Source of the DNA: Perca fluviatilis
Lineage: Eukaryota; Chordata; Actinopteri; Perciformes; Percidae
Assembly: GCF_010015445.1 (NCBI RefSeq)
Contig: NC_053134.1
Span: forward strand, 10,895,265-10,959,264
Length of the DNA: 64,000 nt
Reading direction: 5' to 3'
Position 1 is the stretch's first letter; every line of letters starts with the position of its first letter. The notes under the pieces are model-generated. The model made no database searches. It was not told where the DNA came from and saw only the letters and a program-made list of their open reading frames with translations. This document shows positions 1-15,765 of this stretch, piece by piece. A program made the position numbers and the translations under genes.

Positions 1-2099
1 GGAACCTATTTCATTCGTCTTCTTACAATGTCCTTTCTTGCAAAAATATCCACTCGTAGCAACAGCTGTAAATACAACGAAATAACATTGCATTCCTAAC
101 GTTATCGGACATAAGATGTACAGTTTTGTTTTTTTTAAGTATAAAGATCGATGAATAAGAACCAGAGATATTGTTTTCATTCCACGCATTCGTCTTCCTT
201 ATCAAGACCTGGTTCATACATTACCCACAATGCAATTCAACTGCTGACGTTTTGGTCTGAGATTCGGGTATGTTATTCTAGTAGCGGCAAATGTAGCCTC
301 GAGCCGCTAGCATAACTGCCTAAACCAATTGGTAGTATATGAATATAATTTCTAGGATAAGGTTGAATGCCTATAATGATACAGTTCTGGCTCGCTGACA
401 CCTGATAATCTCCATTCATGATATGAGGCTCCTACAATGGACATGCTGTATGTACATTCATCTGTATGTGCATTTGTATGTGTCCTGTAATTTTGTAATC
501 TTGTACATGTTTAGAAACACCTACTCACAGACTGAATCACAAGCACAAAACCACAACCAAATACCCAAATGTATTAGCCCAAGTGCTGGTATAGGCACAG
601 ACTGAGATATGTTTATGACCGTAGTGGAGCCTTTCCCATCTCTGGGAAAGGCTCTTTGTTAAAACGGTTAACTATGTCAATGGTTGCAAAACACAAGTCA
701 ATAGTTTCTCTATAAACAAGGGAGGAGCACCTACTGTCTAACCACACATGTCACAGGTCATAGCTTACTTTCAAACAGTTAAATTGGACACGGTTGGCAG
801 CAAAACATTGTTTATTAGGTCCGTGGCATTGTCAGGAAGGTGTTTATTCCTTTTTGAGCAAAACAAGAGGGACTATTATATCTGCAGAGCCCAACATTTC
901 TGATTAAGTGCTCAAAAGCAAGGCATTGGACCACAACGTCTACAACTGCAAAATAGGAAAGCTCATGTATGTTTGTGAAGTGATTAAGATGTTTCACATT
1001 GCCTCATGCACTAATGCTACCCACCACAGCCATAGTGTACTAATGTTTGCAATTAGGCAATCATGGATTATATGTCTTGTTCAAGTGGATTTTAAGATTA
1101 TTTACTGAAGGACAGGAGATAATTACACTTTCTTCCCCCACATCTTTTCATCTTATCCTGGGATACCAGCCAGCCCCCTCTTTAACCTTTAGGCTACAGG
1201 CTCCCTTATGACAGAGGAATACTGTTATGAGCAATTTCAGCCTTGTGCAAATAAACAACAACAATGTACTTCTCTTTCTCTAAGGCAAGGGGAACTGGGA
1301 AGTTAAAAATAGGAATATAGGGGAAGTGTGCAGACTGCAAACCAAAAAGAATAGTGTGCAAAACATTAGGAAAACACTCTTACATAAGGAGTATATCCCT
1401 GTATATCCTCCACAACATCTGCATCTTCCCTACATGACTGAAATGGAGTTTATGGTTGAACGCAAGTAGAGATCATCATATATACTGAATACCGAATATA
1501 CTGTAGCATATACTGTACACATGTGGAGGTACCATATGTACAAATCGACATGCCAATTGTCTTGAATTGATAAAGTGGTCTTCTAAGACGAGTGCAGGAA
1601 GATATGATAAGGAAGAAAGGCTGTATGGGATTTTAAACTGCCAGACCTGGTTAGCTGAAGGCCTGTTATGTCTATGATTAAATGCCCCTCTAAGTAACAG
1701 TCCCGAGTAATGGAGATGTGTTCCTTTGTTGCTTCGTACAATTAATGTGTATACACTGTGTGCATGCATGCGACATGCTAGTGTGCAAATGTGTGTGCGT
1801 CTCATTCTTACCCGTGTCATCCATCCGTCCCTGGTGAACTGTGTATGCCATTAAAGGATGGCAAGACTGCAGCCATTAGGGTAACAGGAGAAGACCAATG
1901 AGAACCTCAGAGACTGACTACACACATGCACGTATGTGCTGCAGACGGTACTTAGTACGAAGAGGGCAGACACACACACTCTACTGGAAACCATTATCAC
2001 TGTTCCCTTCACAGCAGTTAAGCCGGCAGTTAGTTATTTTGTATGTGTGTGTGTGAGAGAGTGTATGAATGCCTGACTGCTTAAGTGAGAAAAAAGAAA
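1..2099. other. gene-free sequence, no feature recognised
   Basis: No open frame longer than about 115 codons, no recognisable exon and no strong terminal inverted repeat were seen. The sequence is AT-rich with short TG-rich patches near 1740-1800 and 2041-2060. It lies downstream (3') of fam3c, which runs on the minus strand from 20657 to 15766. Confidence 0.5.
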
Positions 2100-2960
2100 G
2101 GGGATACAATTATGACAGCAGCAAGAATCCACCCCTGCAGCCCACTTTCTTTGGCAGGAAGTGAAACCAAGAAAAGAGGAGAGAAGAGCAGCGGCTGTGT
2201 TGTTTTCACCCAATAGTCACCCACGCAAAAAGTGGAAGTCTCCTTGTGTTTCCTGCTGCTTTTCCGACCCAAGAAGACAGCGCTCACAGCCAGCCACACC
2301 GCTTCCAGTAAGCTATAATCATCACCAAACTGACGCAGATCGCTGGAGGAGGGAGAGAGTGGGAGAAACAGCGGCGAGGGTTTCGAACAATGGCTGAGAA
2401 AATTATAGGCTTGATATTGAGGTCACATAATAAAGGCAAATAGAGCCTAAATGAGTTCTATGGCTCACAAAACACTCCCCGTGCCTAGCCAATAGAGACA
2501 GAGAGGGGGTTTGTCCATGGCTGCTTTGAGCCTTTTGCACAAGATGTGCCGCTGATAATTACATTCACCATTGAAAAACACTTGAATGGTTTGAAAAAAC
2601 AGGGCAGAGAAAACGAGAGCCGTCGTTATCTGTCTCTGTTGTGCTCTTGTAATGAAATTGCTGTTGATTGAATTAGGAACATGATGAACAATTTCTTGTG
2701 CTAGCCTTTGAGGAATGAGCAGGCGTGACCAAAATGGGCTGCGGGCCATATTTGGACAGCTTTGGGCCAAATGGTGTTTTGTTTCCATGCGGCTCGTGTA
2801 ACATGGGACGCCATTTGCCGCGAAGAGCAGAGATCAGAGATGTTATGAAAAATGATTTGAGAGGGATTGTGTTGGTTCTGAAATGAAACACATGTGGCTC
2901 TTTGGTGGTGGATATACACAGGCAATCATGCAGACAATGAAACCCAAACACATAATGTAT
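2100..2960. promoter_or_regulatory. candidate conserved non-coding block
   Basis: This block has mixed, high-complexity sequence, unlike the AT-rich and repetitive DNA around it, and no coding exon could be read in it. The part from about 2510 to 2890 shows no transposon ends and includes homeodomain-like TAATTA and ATTGA cores. High complexity in a repeat-rich desert is what an enhancer-type conserved element looks like, but that is inference from appearance only; no alignment was possible. Confidence 0.25.
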
Positions 2961-3075
2961 CTATACGAGTATAGATCAAAAACATAAACACACCCACAGA
3001 ATCACACATGTACACTTCATACAAAACATTTGGAACCAGTTTGACGCACCTCAGTCATCTGTCCAATCACCGTGA

Positions 3076-3087
3076 GAGTGTGTGTGT

Positions 3088-3135
<48 letters not shown>
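3076..3135. repeat. (TG)n microsatellite
   Basis: About 60 bp of TG dinucleotides with one GA interruption. The open frames across it (Cys-Val repeats) are artefacts. Confidence 0.95.
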
Positions 3136-3138
<3 letters not shown>

Positions 3139-3438
3139 TTCTCAATCATCTTATCAATCCTGTTATCTACCCTCCTCCCTCTGGCACACATTCTGTCACA
3201 CACAATAACAAGATGTTGTTATGCTAGAGCAAGCGTTGCGGGGCCACTCCCCTGCTATCCTATCACCAGGTATTTCTGGATTCTCATTGGTCACCTGAGG
3301 AGAGGGACTGCAACACCCTCTAAAAGTTCAGTGACCTCCACACCCACTGTTACTCCAAAACATCTGACGGATGACGTAGAGTGAAATCAGTAGCATTGAC
3401 TAATACTGTTTTTCTGGAAGATACGTTTTTAGTACAGC

Positions 3439-3545
<107 letters not shown>

Positions 3546-3862
3546 TAGATCCTATGAGAGTTGCGTTGCCTCACACTCCCAGGGGAATTTTGGTAAAAAT
3601 AACTTCAGACTGTTCTCAACCCTGAGGGCCTTTGACTGTCAACAGAGCTTCACACCTCCTAGAGATGTTTTTATTGAATAAGTTGGTGTTAGTGTCCAAC
3701 ATGCAAGCAAAAATACACTCACAGATGCAGAAATTTCTGCATGCTTTGTTTTGGAAAGTATATTCACATGAAATGGCACACAAATGGAACTTAAAGTCAA
3801 ACATTGCAGAATATGCAGAATGTGCAACCATGAATGAAAACAGGACCTACAGTATATCTGTA

Positions 3863-5939
<2,077 letters not shown>

Positions 5940-6240
5940 TTCAAACATTTTCATTTTGAGCTGGAAAAACCTTGCCAATAGGGCCATAAAAAACGCTACG
6001 GTCGGCCTTGCTACTGTGCGAGAGAAATGCATTTCTTGGCTTCAAACGCACCGAGAGTACACTGTGATGACATGAGCTCATTGGAATGACATTCAAGCCG
6101 CTTAGAGTAGTGCTGTTCATAATTCTGCATCCATTTTTATGATATGCTGTTCTTAAGTGTGTGTTGCAAAGCAAAGGGCATGCAAGATGCAAATTGATGC
6201 AATGAAATTCATGAGGTGGCTGTATTTATGGGGAAAGGGC
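5940..6240. promoter_or_regulatory. candidate conserved non-coding block
   Basis: About 300 bp of high-complexity sequence without repeats or coding potential, rich in octamer-like and homeodomain-like motifs (ATGCAAAT near 6187, TTTATGATATGC near 6136). The only reason for the call is contrast with the low-complexity surroundings; an alignment to other teleosts would decide. Confidence 0.22.
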
Positions 6241-7557
<1,317 letters not shown>

Positions 7558-8269
7558 ATATATATATATATAGATGTTGGTGTGTGAGGATATATAGAGG
7601 GTACTTGCAATATAATCAGTTGAAAAAACAGTGTCTCTTTATGCATCTAAAGTCAAACTGTTTAATCAATCAATCAATACATTTGTCACACAAAATCATA
7701 TAAAAATACAATTTCAGTGAAAAGTAATCTGTCAGTTCATTCATGTATATCTAAGTCAGACAAATAACTGTTTTTCATGCGGCATCAGTGGATTTTTGTT
7801 TGTTTTGTTTTTTGATTGTATTGCCTGGACTAGAATTGCATCTAAAAAAAGTTTTATTTTGTTCAATTACCCTGGCTAAACACGCACAGCACCATATCTT
7901 AAGCACTTCTCAAAACATGAAGTAGAAAACATGCGTGAATACTATACAGCTGTTTAAAAACAGATAATATTCACATATTTTGCTTCTACACAATAAGGCA
8001 AAGCTACTGCTGTTGCAATGCCAGAAATGTACCACAAAGTACAACCAGTACTGTGTATTAAACCCGGGACATCTATTTTTCACCAGCAGTAAGCTGATCC
8101 ACCTTAACTTCCTGGACCCTGAGCTAGAAGTAACAGAAAGTCAGAATGCCGACTATGAAGGAGACCTTTGTTTAACAGACAAGACCACGGAGGTTGTGTG
8201 TGTATTCGTGTATGAGTATGAGTATGTTAGCTATTAGTGAGGGTAAAAAGGTAAGTGCTGTTTCAGTGC
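7558..8269. other. gene-free stretch, nothing recognised
   Basis: AT-rich sequence with no recognisable exon or repeat. Two overlapping frames at 7980-8445 show no family motifs and run into the neighbouring transposon. Confidence 0.5.
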
Positions 8270-8272
8270 TTA

Positions 8273-8939
8273 TGGTGCGTTCTTTTTGTCCACCGAAGTC
8301 GATCTACGAGTCATTTTCCGGAGTTAAGACCCGGAAGTTGCAAAAAGAACGCCCCCGAGGTTGTATTTACGACTCGTCAAGTCGTCTGAACTCAGAGGAC
8401 CCCGAGCTCACTTTCAAAGATGGCTACGTCGTGCATCACACGTAGTAAACATTGTGGTTATCTACAATTTTAAGCACTTTTGTCTTTGTTGTAACCAAAT
8501 GAAGAAGTCGTACACATAGCGCTGTATACTGCTACCTATAGGCATGTCTCTACAGTCTTATTATGAGTTAAATACCGCCTGATTAGTTATTTTGTAGCTT
8601 GTGCAGCTGAAATTGGCTAGAGACGCTCGGTTGCTATATGACAACAATGGCTTTAAGCCAAGTCTTGAGCAGAAAGCAGAGCAGTAGCCTAACGTTAACG
8701 TTAATCAAAACGTAATTTTCATGTATCAAACTGTGAAATATAAGCGTGTAATATGTCAATAACTGGGTAAATAGAATCTTAAATGTTACTAAAAATGTTA
8801 CAAAAATCCATCTTTTCTCCGACTCATAGTATTGTGTGACAAAAAGAATGCAACAACCCGCGGTTATTAGTTTTTCGACACGGATGTGACGTCACGCTCG
8901 AGCTACTAGTCGCGATTACAAGACAAAAAGAACGCACCA
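8273..8939. mobile_element. PIF-Harbinger-type MITE with TTA target duplication
   Basis: The left end is TGGTGCGTTCTTTTTGTC and the right end is its near-perfect reverse complement (GACAAAAAGAACGCACCA). The element is flanked by TTA at 8270-8272 and TTA at 8940-8942, the three-base duplication typical of PIF-Harbinger insertions. A partial internal copy of the end motif (CAAAAAGAACGCCCCC) occurs near 8341. It is 667 bp and non-autonomous. Confidence 0.82.
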
Positions 8940-8942
8940 TTA

Positions 8943-9395
<453 letters not shown>

Positions 9396-9847
9396 GGGGA
9401 GGCAATTATAGGATTGGAGGTGTGGCGGGACATTGCTGGGATTGAGGGGGGAAGGGGTTGCACCTTTCCAGCTGATTCGACGCCGTGACTCTGCTTCCCA
9501 TGGCGCCTTGGTGATTTATGTAGTTCAATTTTCCGTTTTAATCCATTCACTCTCCTTAATCTTTACTCTTCTACTTATTTACTTTATTACCCTCGCTGTT
9601 CTAAGTCCATATCATATTAGACTTGTTGTTGTAACGATCTTAGCCTACTAGCTTAGCCTCTGGTAACCCACAATAGCCTGGAGTCCTGGCTCCTTCCACT
9701 ATACCAGTGACTTAAACACAGCCCTTACTAGTCTAATGGATTCAGTTGCACCTTTTTCTACCAAAACAAGACGGTCAGAGAGGTTTTGAGAGTTGAATTA
9801 CAAACTTGCTCTCTGCGCTGCCAAAGCAGCATATTTCTCTTAACTAA

Positions 9848-10771
9848 AAGTGATGGTTCGGAGTAATTCACCCTAGGGTCCTTTGCACCATGACCTCGAG
9901 CCAAACACCCTCCCAGAAGCTTTTTTCACCTGGGTCTAACATTGGGAGAGTTAGCGGAGTAGCGTTATCAGCTGAATAGCTTTAGCAGGGACTTAAAGGA
10001 CCATCGTTTGTATCTCGGAAATTTACCCCACTAATATTGCCCAAAATGTTACCATAACATATACAAGTAATACAAAGTTAGGTTCTTGCTCTCATAAAAC
10101 AATGGATTGGAAAGTTTGTAAGTACACCAGAAGTTTATGTAAATAACACTTGCCTGCCGGCTTCTGCTCTCTGCTGTTGTTGTTGCTGCTATAAGACGAG
10201 TGGTGTTAGGGCGTCTACAAATTACAACACCGAAAAGAGATGCAACAAAAATATTTATTAATTTAATTTTTTTTTTTAAGTAAGTGCTGTAGTATAACTA
10301 GCAGGAGACAAGTAATAATTGAGGTAAGTTTGGAGACATTACCTTATTTAATCATTGAATTAATAAATATTTTTGTTGTATCTCTTTTCGGTGTAGTAAT
10401 TTGTAGACGGCCCTAAGCACTCGTCTAACTGCAGGTAGCAGCAGCAGCAGCAGCAGAGAGCAGAAGAGAGCAGGCAAGTGTTCATAAACTTCTGGTGTAC
10501 TTACAAAATTTCCAATCCATCGTTTTATGAGAGCATAACCTATTTGTACTACTTGTAGACGTTTGGTAACATTTCGGGCCTTATTAGTGGGGTAACTTAC
10601 AAGATACAAACGTGGGTCCATTAGCCCCTGCGCTAAGCTATTCAGCTGATAACGCTACTCTAGCTAACTCTCCCAATGTTAGACCCAGGTGAAAAAAGCT
10701 TCTGGGAGGGTGTTTGACTCGAGGTCATGGTGCAAAGGACCCTAGGGTGAATTACTCCGAACCATCACTTT
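9848..10771. mobile_element. foldback element, about 415-bp inverted arms
   Basis: The left arm (about 9848-10262) and right arm (about 10356-10771) are reverse complements at roughly 85-90% identity by eye, separated by a spacer of about 90 bp. The outer ends read AAAGTGATGGTTCGGAGTAA and its reverse complement. Shared internal landmarks include CTCGAGGTCATGGTGCAAAGG, the CACCTGGGTCTAACATTGGG block and a TACACCAGAAGTTTATG block. No transposase frame is present. Long arms with a short spacer fit a foldback-type transposon or an inverted duplication of a MITE; I cannot tell which. Confidence 0.8.
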
Positions 10772-12026
10772 AAACAGTAACAATACACACAATCCTAGAT
10801 TTCTTTGTGACATTATGAGCCATCTCAAAAGCAGCCTGTTGTCTGTTGGCTGCTCACCCTTTATGCCTCGTGATTTTTTCAATTTCTCTTTTTGTGTGCA
10901 GAAAAATAGATTAAGATTAAATACAAAATGACTTCCTCGTCTCCAGCTACTTCTGCAGAATTGGTAGTGCTACATTCACATGTTGATTCTCGGATGGTCT
11001 CTGTTCTTACACATGTATCGCTCTTGAAATGGTATCAAAGCTGGTACTGGCCTCTAAACCGACTACCTGTCTCTTTGACCCCCCCTACCAGCTAAACCTT
11101 TTTTAAATTGGGACCTGTCCTACATTGCTGAATATTGTTAATGTATCACTTACAACTGGCATTGTCCCCACTATCTTTAACTTTAGGATTTCAAAAGGAT
11201 TTGGAGTTGGATTTTTCTAATTTTAAGGAGTTCCGAGGGTCTACGGATAGAGGCTGCTGTATGCTAATTGTAAAGCCATTTGAAGCAAATTTGTCATATT
11301 GGGCTGTATGAATAAAAGTCTGACTAGACTTGACTAGAGTGTGGGGGTTGAGGAACCTGAAAGAAACAGATGTGGAAAAAGTGTTGAGGGAGGCAGGGGG
11401 GTTAATGGGCAGAGCTGGGCGTTAACAAGAGGGCTGGGTTTTGGGGTTCAGTATCAGATAATAGAGAGATTAGGGGAGTGGCAACAGCCTACAGACACTA
11501 TAGGAACTCACAAATAACTGTGCTTATGCTGGGAAAGCAGTAGCTCTGATCCAGGACAGTGATACTAAATAAAATGGCCTGTGTCGATATCTGAGGGAAC
11601 CTGAAGATTGAAAACCAAAACAAATCCTTTACTAAAAGAATGTTGAAAATACAGACTCATGGGAGATAAAGCATAAAGTAAAGTTACGTTGATGTGTAAA
11701 ATCAGTGGATTTCACCTTTAAAGTGTATGCAACAACATAAGAAGCCAAAATGGGTCCTCCTGTCTCAATGACTGGAGTGAGGAAGCAGCTGCGTGCTCAG
11801 TGCTGTCCCTGCTGACCAGAAAGTATATTGCAAAAACACTCATGCAGGAGCACAGACTGTTGCAATATCACCTCTGGCCACCAGTGGTCATGATATGTAT
11901 AATGTTTCTATGGATCTTCCTAAGTTTTAGAGTGCAGACCATTGACCGTATATTGATTAATTATTATAAATATATACAGTCAATGGTGCAGACAGAGATC
12001 TGACAGAGACAGATAAAGTGCCTCTT
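10772..12026. other. gene-free stretch with a probable LINE tail
   Basis: Around 11210-11340 the sequence (GGCTGTATGAATAAAAGTC followed by TGACTAGACTTGACTAGA) resembles the 3' tail of a fish non-LTR retrotransposon, without coding sequence. Nothing else was recognised. Confidence 0.4.
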
Positions 12027-12290
12027 TGGGGTTAGGGTTGAGTGGGAGTCTGTCGGTGTGTGTGTGAATTTTGGTCTGTGGTAAGACGTGGTCAGCAATG
12101 GGGGTAATAGTGTTTGCTTTACAGTCACTGTGAGAGATTATAAACGGTAAGCTGGGCAAAAATTTTTTTAGTTACAAGAAGGTGGGCGTACAAAGTTTAT
12201 ATCACAATGTATGTATATGCGAAAAAAACGTCCATGGTAAGCTGAGTAGTGAAAGGTGTTGGCAAACAGAGGCATTAGAGTGGCTTGGTC
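12027..12290. repeat. diverged local duplicate, copy 1
   Basis: This segment matches 14168-14425 in the same orientation. A core of about 60 bp ending in TTACAGTCACTGTGAGAGATT is nearly identical, and weaker similarity continues through GGCAAACAGAGGCAT against GAGCAAACAGAAGCAT. The copies are about 2.1 kb apart. No transposon ends were seen. Confidence 0.7.
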
Positions 12291-14038
12291 AGGGGCTGAA
12301 AGGGCAGAGGTGAGGGGTCAGAGGCCACACCGAGGCAAGTGGGAATAAGAAAGTTGAGCTCCTGAGAGGTTCTTTGAGAGGCAAGCACTTTTGTTTAGCG
12401 GACAGATTTATTTTGGGAAGCAAGCAGTGGGGGAGAACAAAAATAACTTGTTCTATACAACAAAAATCACCCTCCTTTCCTGTCTTCGTGAGAGCACGTT
12501 ATCCTCAAAGTCCTCCTGTGTTTATACAGCTTTGCCCTCAGGCTCCCACGGGGTGTCTCATCATTAGAGGTTTATGCGATGGGAGATATTCTACGTTCAT
12601 ACATAATGCATCATATAGCATGTCTTATATAAGACGAGCTGGAGACGATTCACTCCCACACCTCATCTCTCAGCGTGGAAACATGGGCGCTCAGAGGAGG
12701 TTCAGCCTACACGAACACTGACGAACATACACTTTGGAAGGCCTCACGAGCACGAACCTCTCAAACAATAACATGACTTCATTTGCGAGACCCACATGCA
12801 AGAATCTATAATGTGAAGCATAAACAATATCTGCACTGGAGCAGCTGCCAAATAAATGCTCTCCCTTACATAAACACACACGGAGATATAAGATGTCGTG
12901 CACGGGGCTCAGAAGAGATCAGAGGGAGAGCACTGCAATGTTTTTCTTCATTTAGTGGGAATATGTAGAGCTCGGTGTTGAGGGGAACTCAGAAGGTCAC
13001 TCCAAAACCTTGAGATGAGTCATGTACTAATACATGAGTGTGGATGTGTACATGAATGTGTGACTAGAAGTACACAAAATATAGTGAAAGTACATGTCAG
13101 AGCTGTCAGATTACTGTATTACGTGAGTGCACAGATAAATAGAAACGGAGGTATCGCTATGTTAATATATTTTGAGTAGGACGGAAAATTGTCATAACAT
13201 CGTGTGAGGTTGATGCGTAGGTCGTGTTCATCCTGATACAGTATGTTACAGCAAAGAAAAACAGTCAAATGTACAAACAGGGGCCTCAACAGAGCCTGAA
13301 GTCTCTCACGTTCACTCTCTCCATTGACACGCACAGCATGTGTTTTCGATCATTTTTCTCATGTCTGGGATATAAATTATGGAATAGGCAGATAACAAAT
13401 GTTACTTTAAACCAAATTCTTATTCAACATAGGAAAACACACGTATAGGCTGATTTTACACTCATGAGATGTAAATACTGCTAATAAAATCTCCTACAGA
13501 GCACAAGCAGGTGTTTATGTTGTTGATTATGTAATCAGACTTTAATGAGAAAAGACAGGCCATCTACATTACTGAAACACAACACGACAAATACTTCACA
13601 TACTGCACTACGAACCACAGGACACACAATTAAATGAGGCAACGGCGCCCTCTGCTTGTCAACGTCATGACAGCAAATCTTAAACAGCAGATGTTGCAAC
13701 AAAACATCACTTTCTTGCACAATATGACAGCATAGAGTGAAATTAGGAGACATGAGGCAATGAGTTTTTCTTTTGAAGTGTATTAATACAAACACAGAAA
13801 GACTGAGAGGGTATATGATAAGTGAAGGAAAATGGTGCTGTGAGACATGTCTTCAAAAGTTTGCCAGTTGCACTTATTGTGAGTCTACTGAAGATATAAA
13901 ATGTAAAAAATAAATAAAAAATGATGCAAAATATCTGTAACTTGAACATTGTGTAGCACACAATCAATCAGACCGCATATCTGGGCCCTACATACATGCT
14001 GTATGTGCCTGCCTATTACAGGACAGGTGTGTAACTTT
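12291..14038. other. gene-free stretch, nothing firmly recognised
   Basis: The block at about 12360-12960 has higher complexity than its surroundings but no readable exon. The rest is AT-rich with no repeat ends. Confidence 0.4.
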
Positions 14039-14570
14039 AGGTTGATTGCCAATTAGCAGTATGTGTCAGCCAGGTGGTTCTACCAACCTTAAAATGCTGC
14101 TCATCAGAGTTTTGAATAAATACATTTTGTGGTATTGTTTCCATAAACTTACAGCATACTGCGAAGGCATGGGGTTGAGTCGGAGTGTGTCGGTGCGTGT
14201 GCATTTTAGTCTGTGGTGAGACGTGGTCAGCTGTGGGGGTAATAGTGTTTGCTTTACAGTCACTGTGAGAGATTATAATGTTAGCTGGGCGTGTGAGTGT
14301 GTTTTAGTCACAGAAGTAGGGCGACAAAGGAAATGGAACAGGAAATGCATTTACATGAAAAAGGTTCATGGTAAGTTGAAGTTTTTTTTAAGCTTGTTTT
14401 GGAGCAAACAGAAGCATGAGGGTGGCTTTCAAACATCAGCACAAGTTAGGTTGATTGCCACTTAGCAGTATGTGTCAGGCAGCCAGGTGGTTGGTTCTAC
14501 AAATGCTGCTCATCAGTGTTTTGTGGTATTTTTTTTTCACACAAACTTAGAACATACCGCAAAGGAATGT
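14039..14570. repeat. tandem duplication, unit about 410 bp
   Basis: The sequence starting AGGTTGATTGCCAATTAGCA at 14039 recurs at 14448 with the same downstream order (AGTATGTGTCAG, AGGTGGTT, ATGCTGCTCATCAG, TTTTGTGGTATT, AAACTTA). The second copy is incomplete. Between the two starts lies the second copy of the 12027-12290 duplicate. Confidence 0.72.
14168..14425. repeat. diverged local duplicate, copy 2
   Basis: This is the partner of 12027-12290 in the same orientation. It lies inside the first unit of the 410-bp tandem duplication, which suggests stepwise local duplication. Confidence 0.7.
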
Positions 14571-15765
14571 TTACATTGTTCTACTTTCACTTTTTAGGCA
14601 AAGACAAATGTATCCATGTTTAATGAGATTGGAGTCACCAGCTTTGTTTTTACCTTGCAGAATTGCATCTTAAAACCAATGTAAATTACTGCTTTTGAAA
14701 AAAGGACTTCAGTAGAAACTGGACTTAAAATAAGACAGGAAGTCACAGATGGTTAACAGAAGTAGCATTACAAAAACTGATGATTGGGTATCACAATACA
14801 GTGTGTGCATATTAGTTGTTTCCTTTCTAGTCAACCACATAAACAACACCTGTTTTGAAGTGAAAAAGCTAACAGCCTATAACTTCTTTGGTTGTAAAAG
14901 TGCAAAATTACTGTGGTCATGATTAAAACCTAGGTTGATACTGAATGTTCAGTGACGTTCAGTTGATCCGCAGCTGATAACTGTTCAGAGTATGATGAAT
15001 ACTGTACAGTATAATGCATATTTAAAAAAACATAGCAGTACAACTCATTAGCAAAAAGGAATAACTACTTAGAACTGCTAGAAATAAAACACTTTTAATC
15101 CACTCACACATCACTAACAATATCATTTATTTTAAGAAATTATATAATTATTACAATGCTCATTAAATAAGGATCTTTGAAATCCTCCCCTAAAAACAAA
15201 TATTTACAAATTTCACAGTGAATTTGGTACATTTGGTTATAATTTCATGACAAGAAGCATCTTCAAACCCTGTTAATACAAAGTAGTTTTTTTTTGTTTG
15301 TTTTTTTAAATAAACGCAACTCTGAAAGAATAAAAAAGGAATCACAAGATCATGTTGGTTAAAAACCAGGAATTCGATCATGAGATTAAGGCAGGTAGCA
15401 GGTAATGGAAACTTAGCCCCCCCCCCCAAAGAATCTGGGCTATGACATCCATTCCCATCAGCAACAGTTCAATAATGCAACGCTCTATCACTGCTAAGTC
15501 TGTGAGCCTCACCGATGGAAAGCGAGACAGTATGCCAATAATCAAAGGTAAGCCCCCTTTAATCAGTATACTCTACTACTTCCCAACAAGCCCCAATGGG
15601 CATCTACATAATGGTATCCAAACAGAAGAAGTGAGAGGGAGAAGGTCCAAGTTTCACGTTCCTGCTCAGGGCACAGTGGCTTCTCTTTTCTTCTAATATC
15701 TTCTGGAGAGATTTGGTTCTGGTCGGTAAAATAACATGCTTGAGAGCTGTAAAAAATGACGCTTC
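14571..15765 (-). other. fam3c: probable fam3c 3' UTR and downstream sequence
   Basis: This lies directly 3' of the fam3c stop codon (minus strand). A TTTATT near 15126 on the plus strand is AATAAA on the minus strand and could be the poly(A) signal, giving a 3' UTR of about 0.65 kb. There is no independent evidence for the transcript end. Confidence 0.4.
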
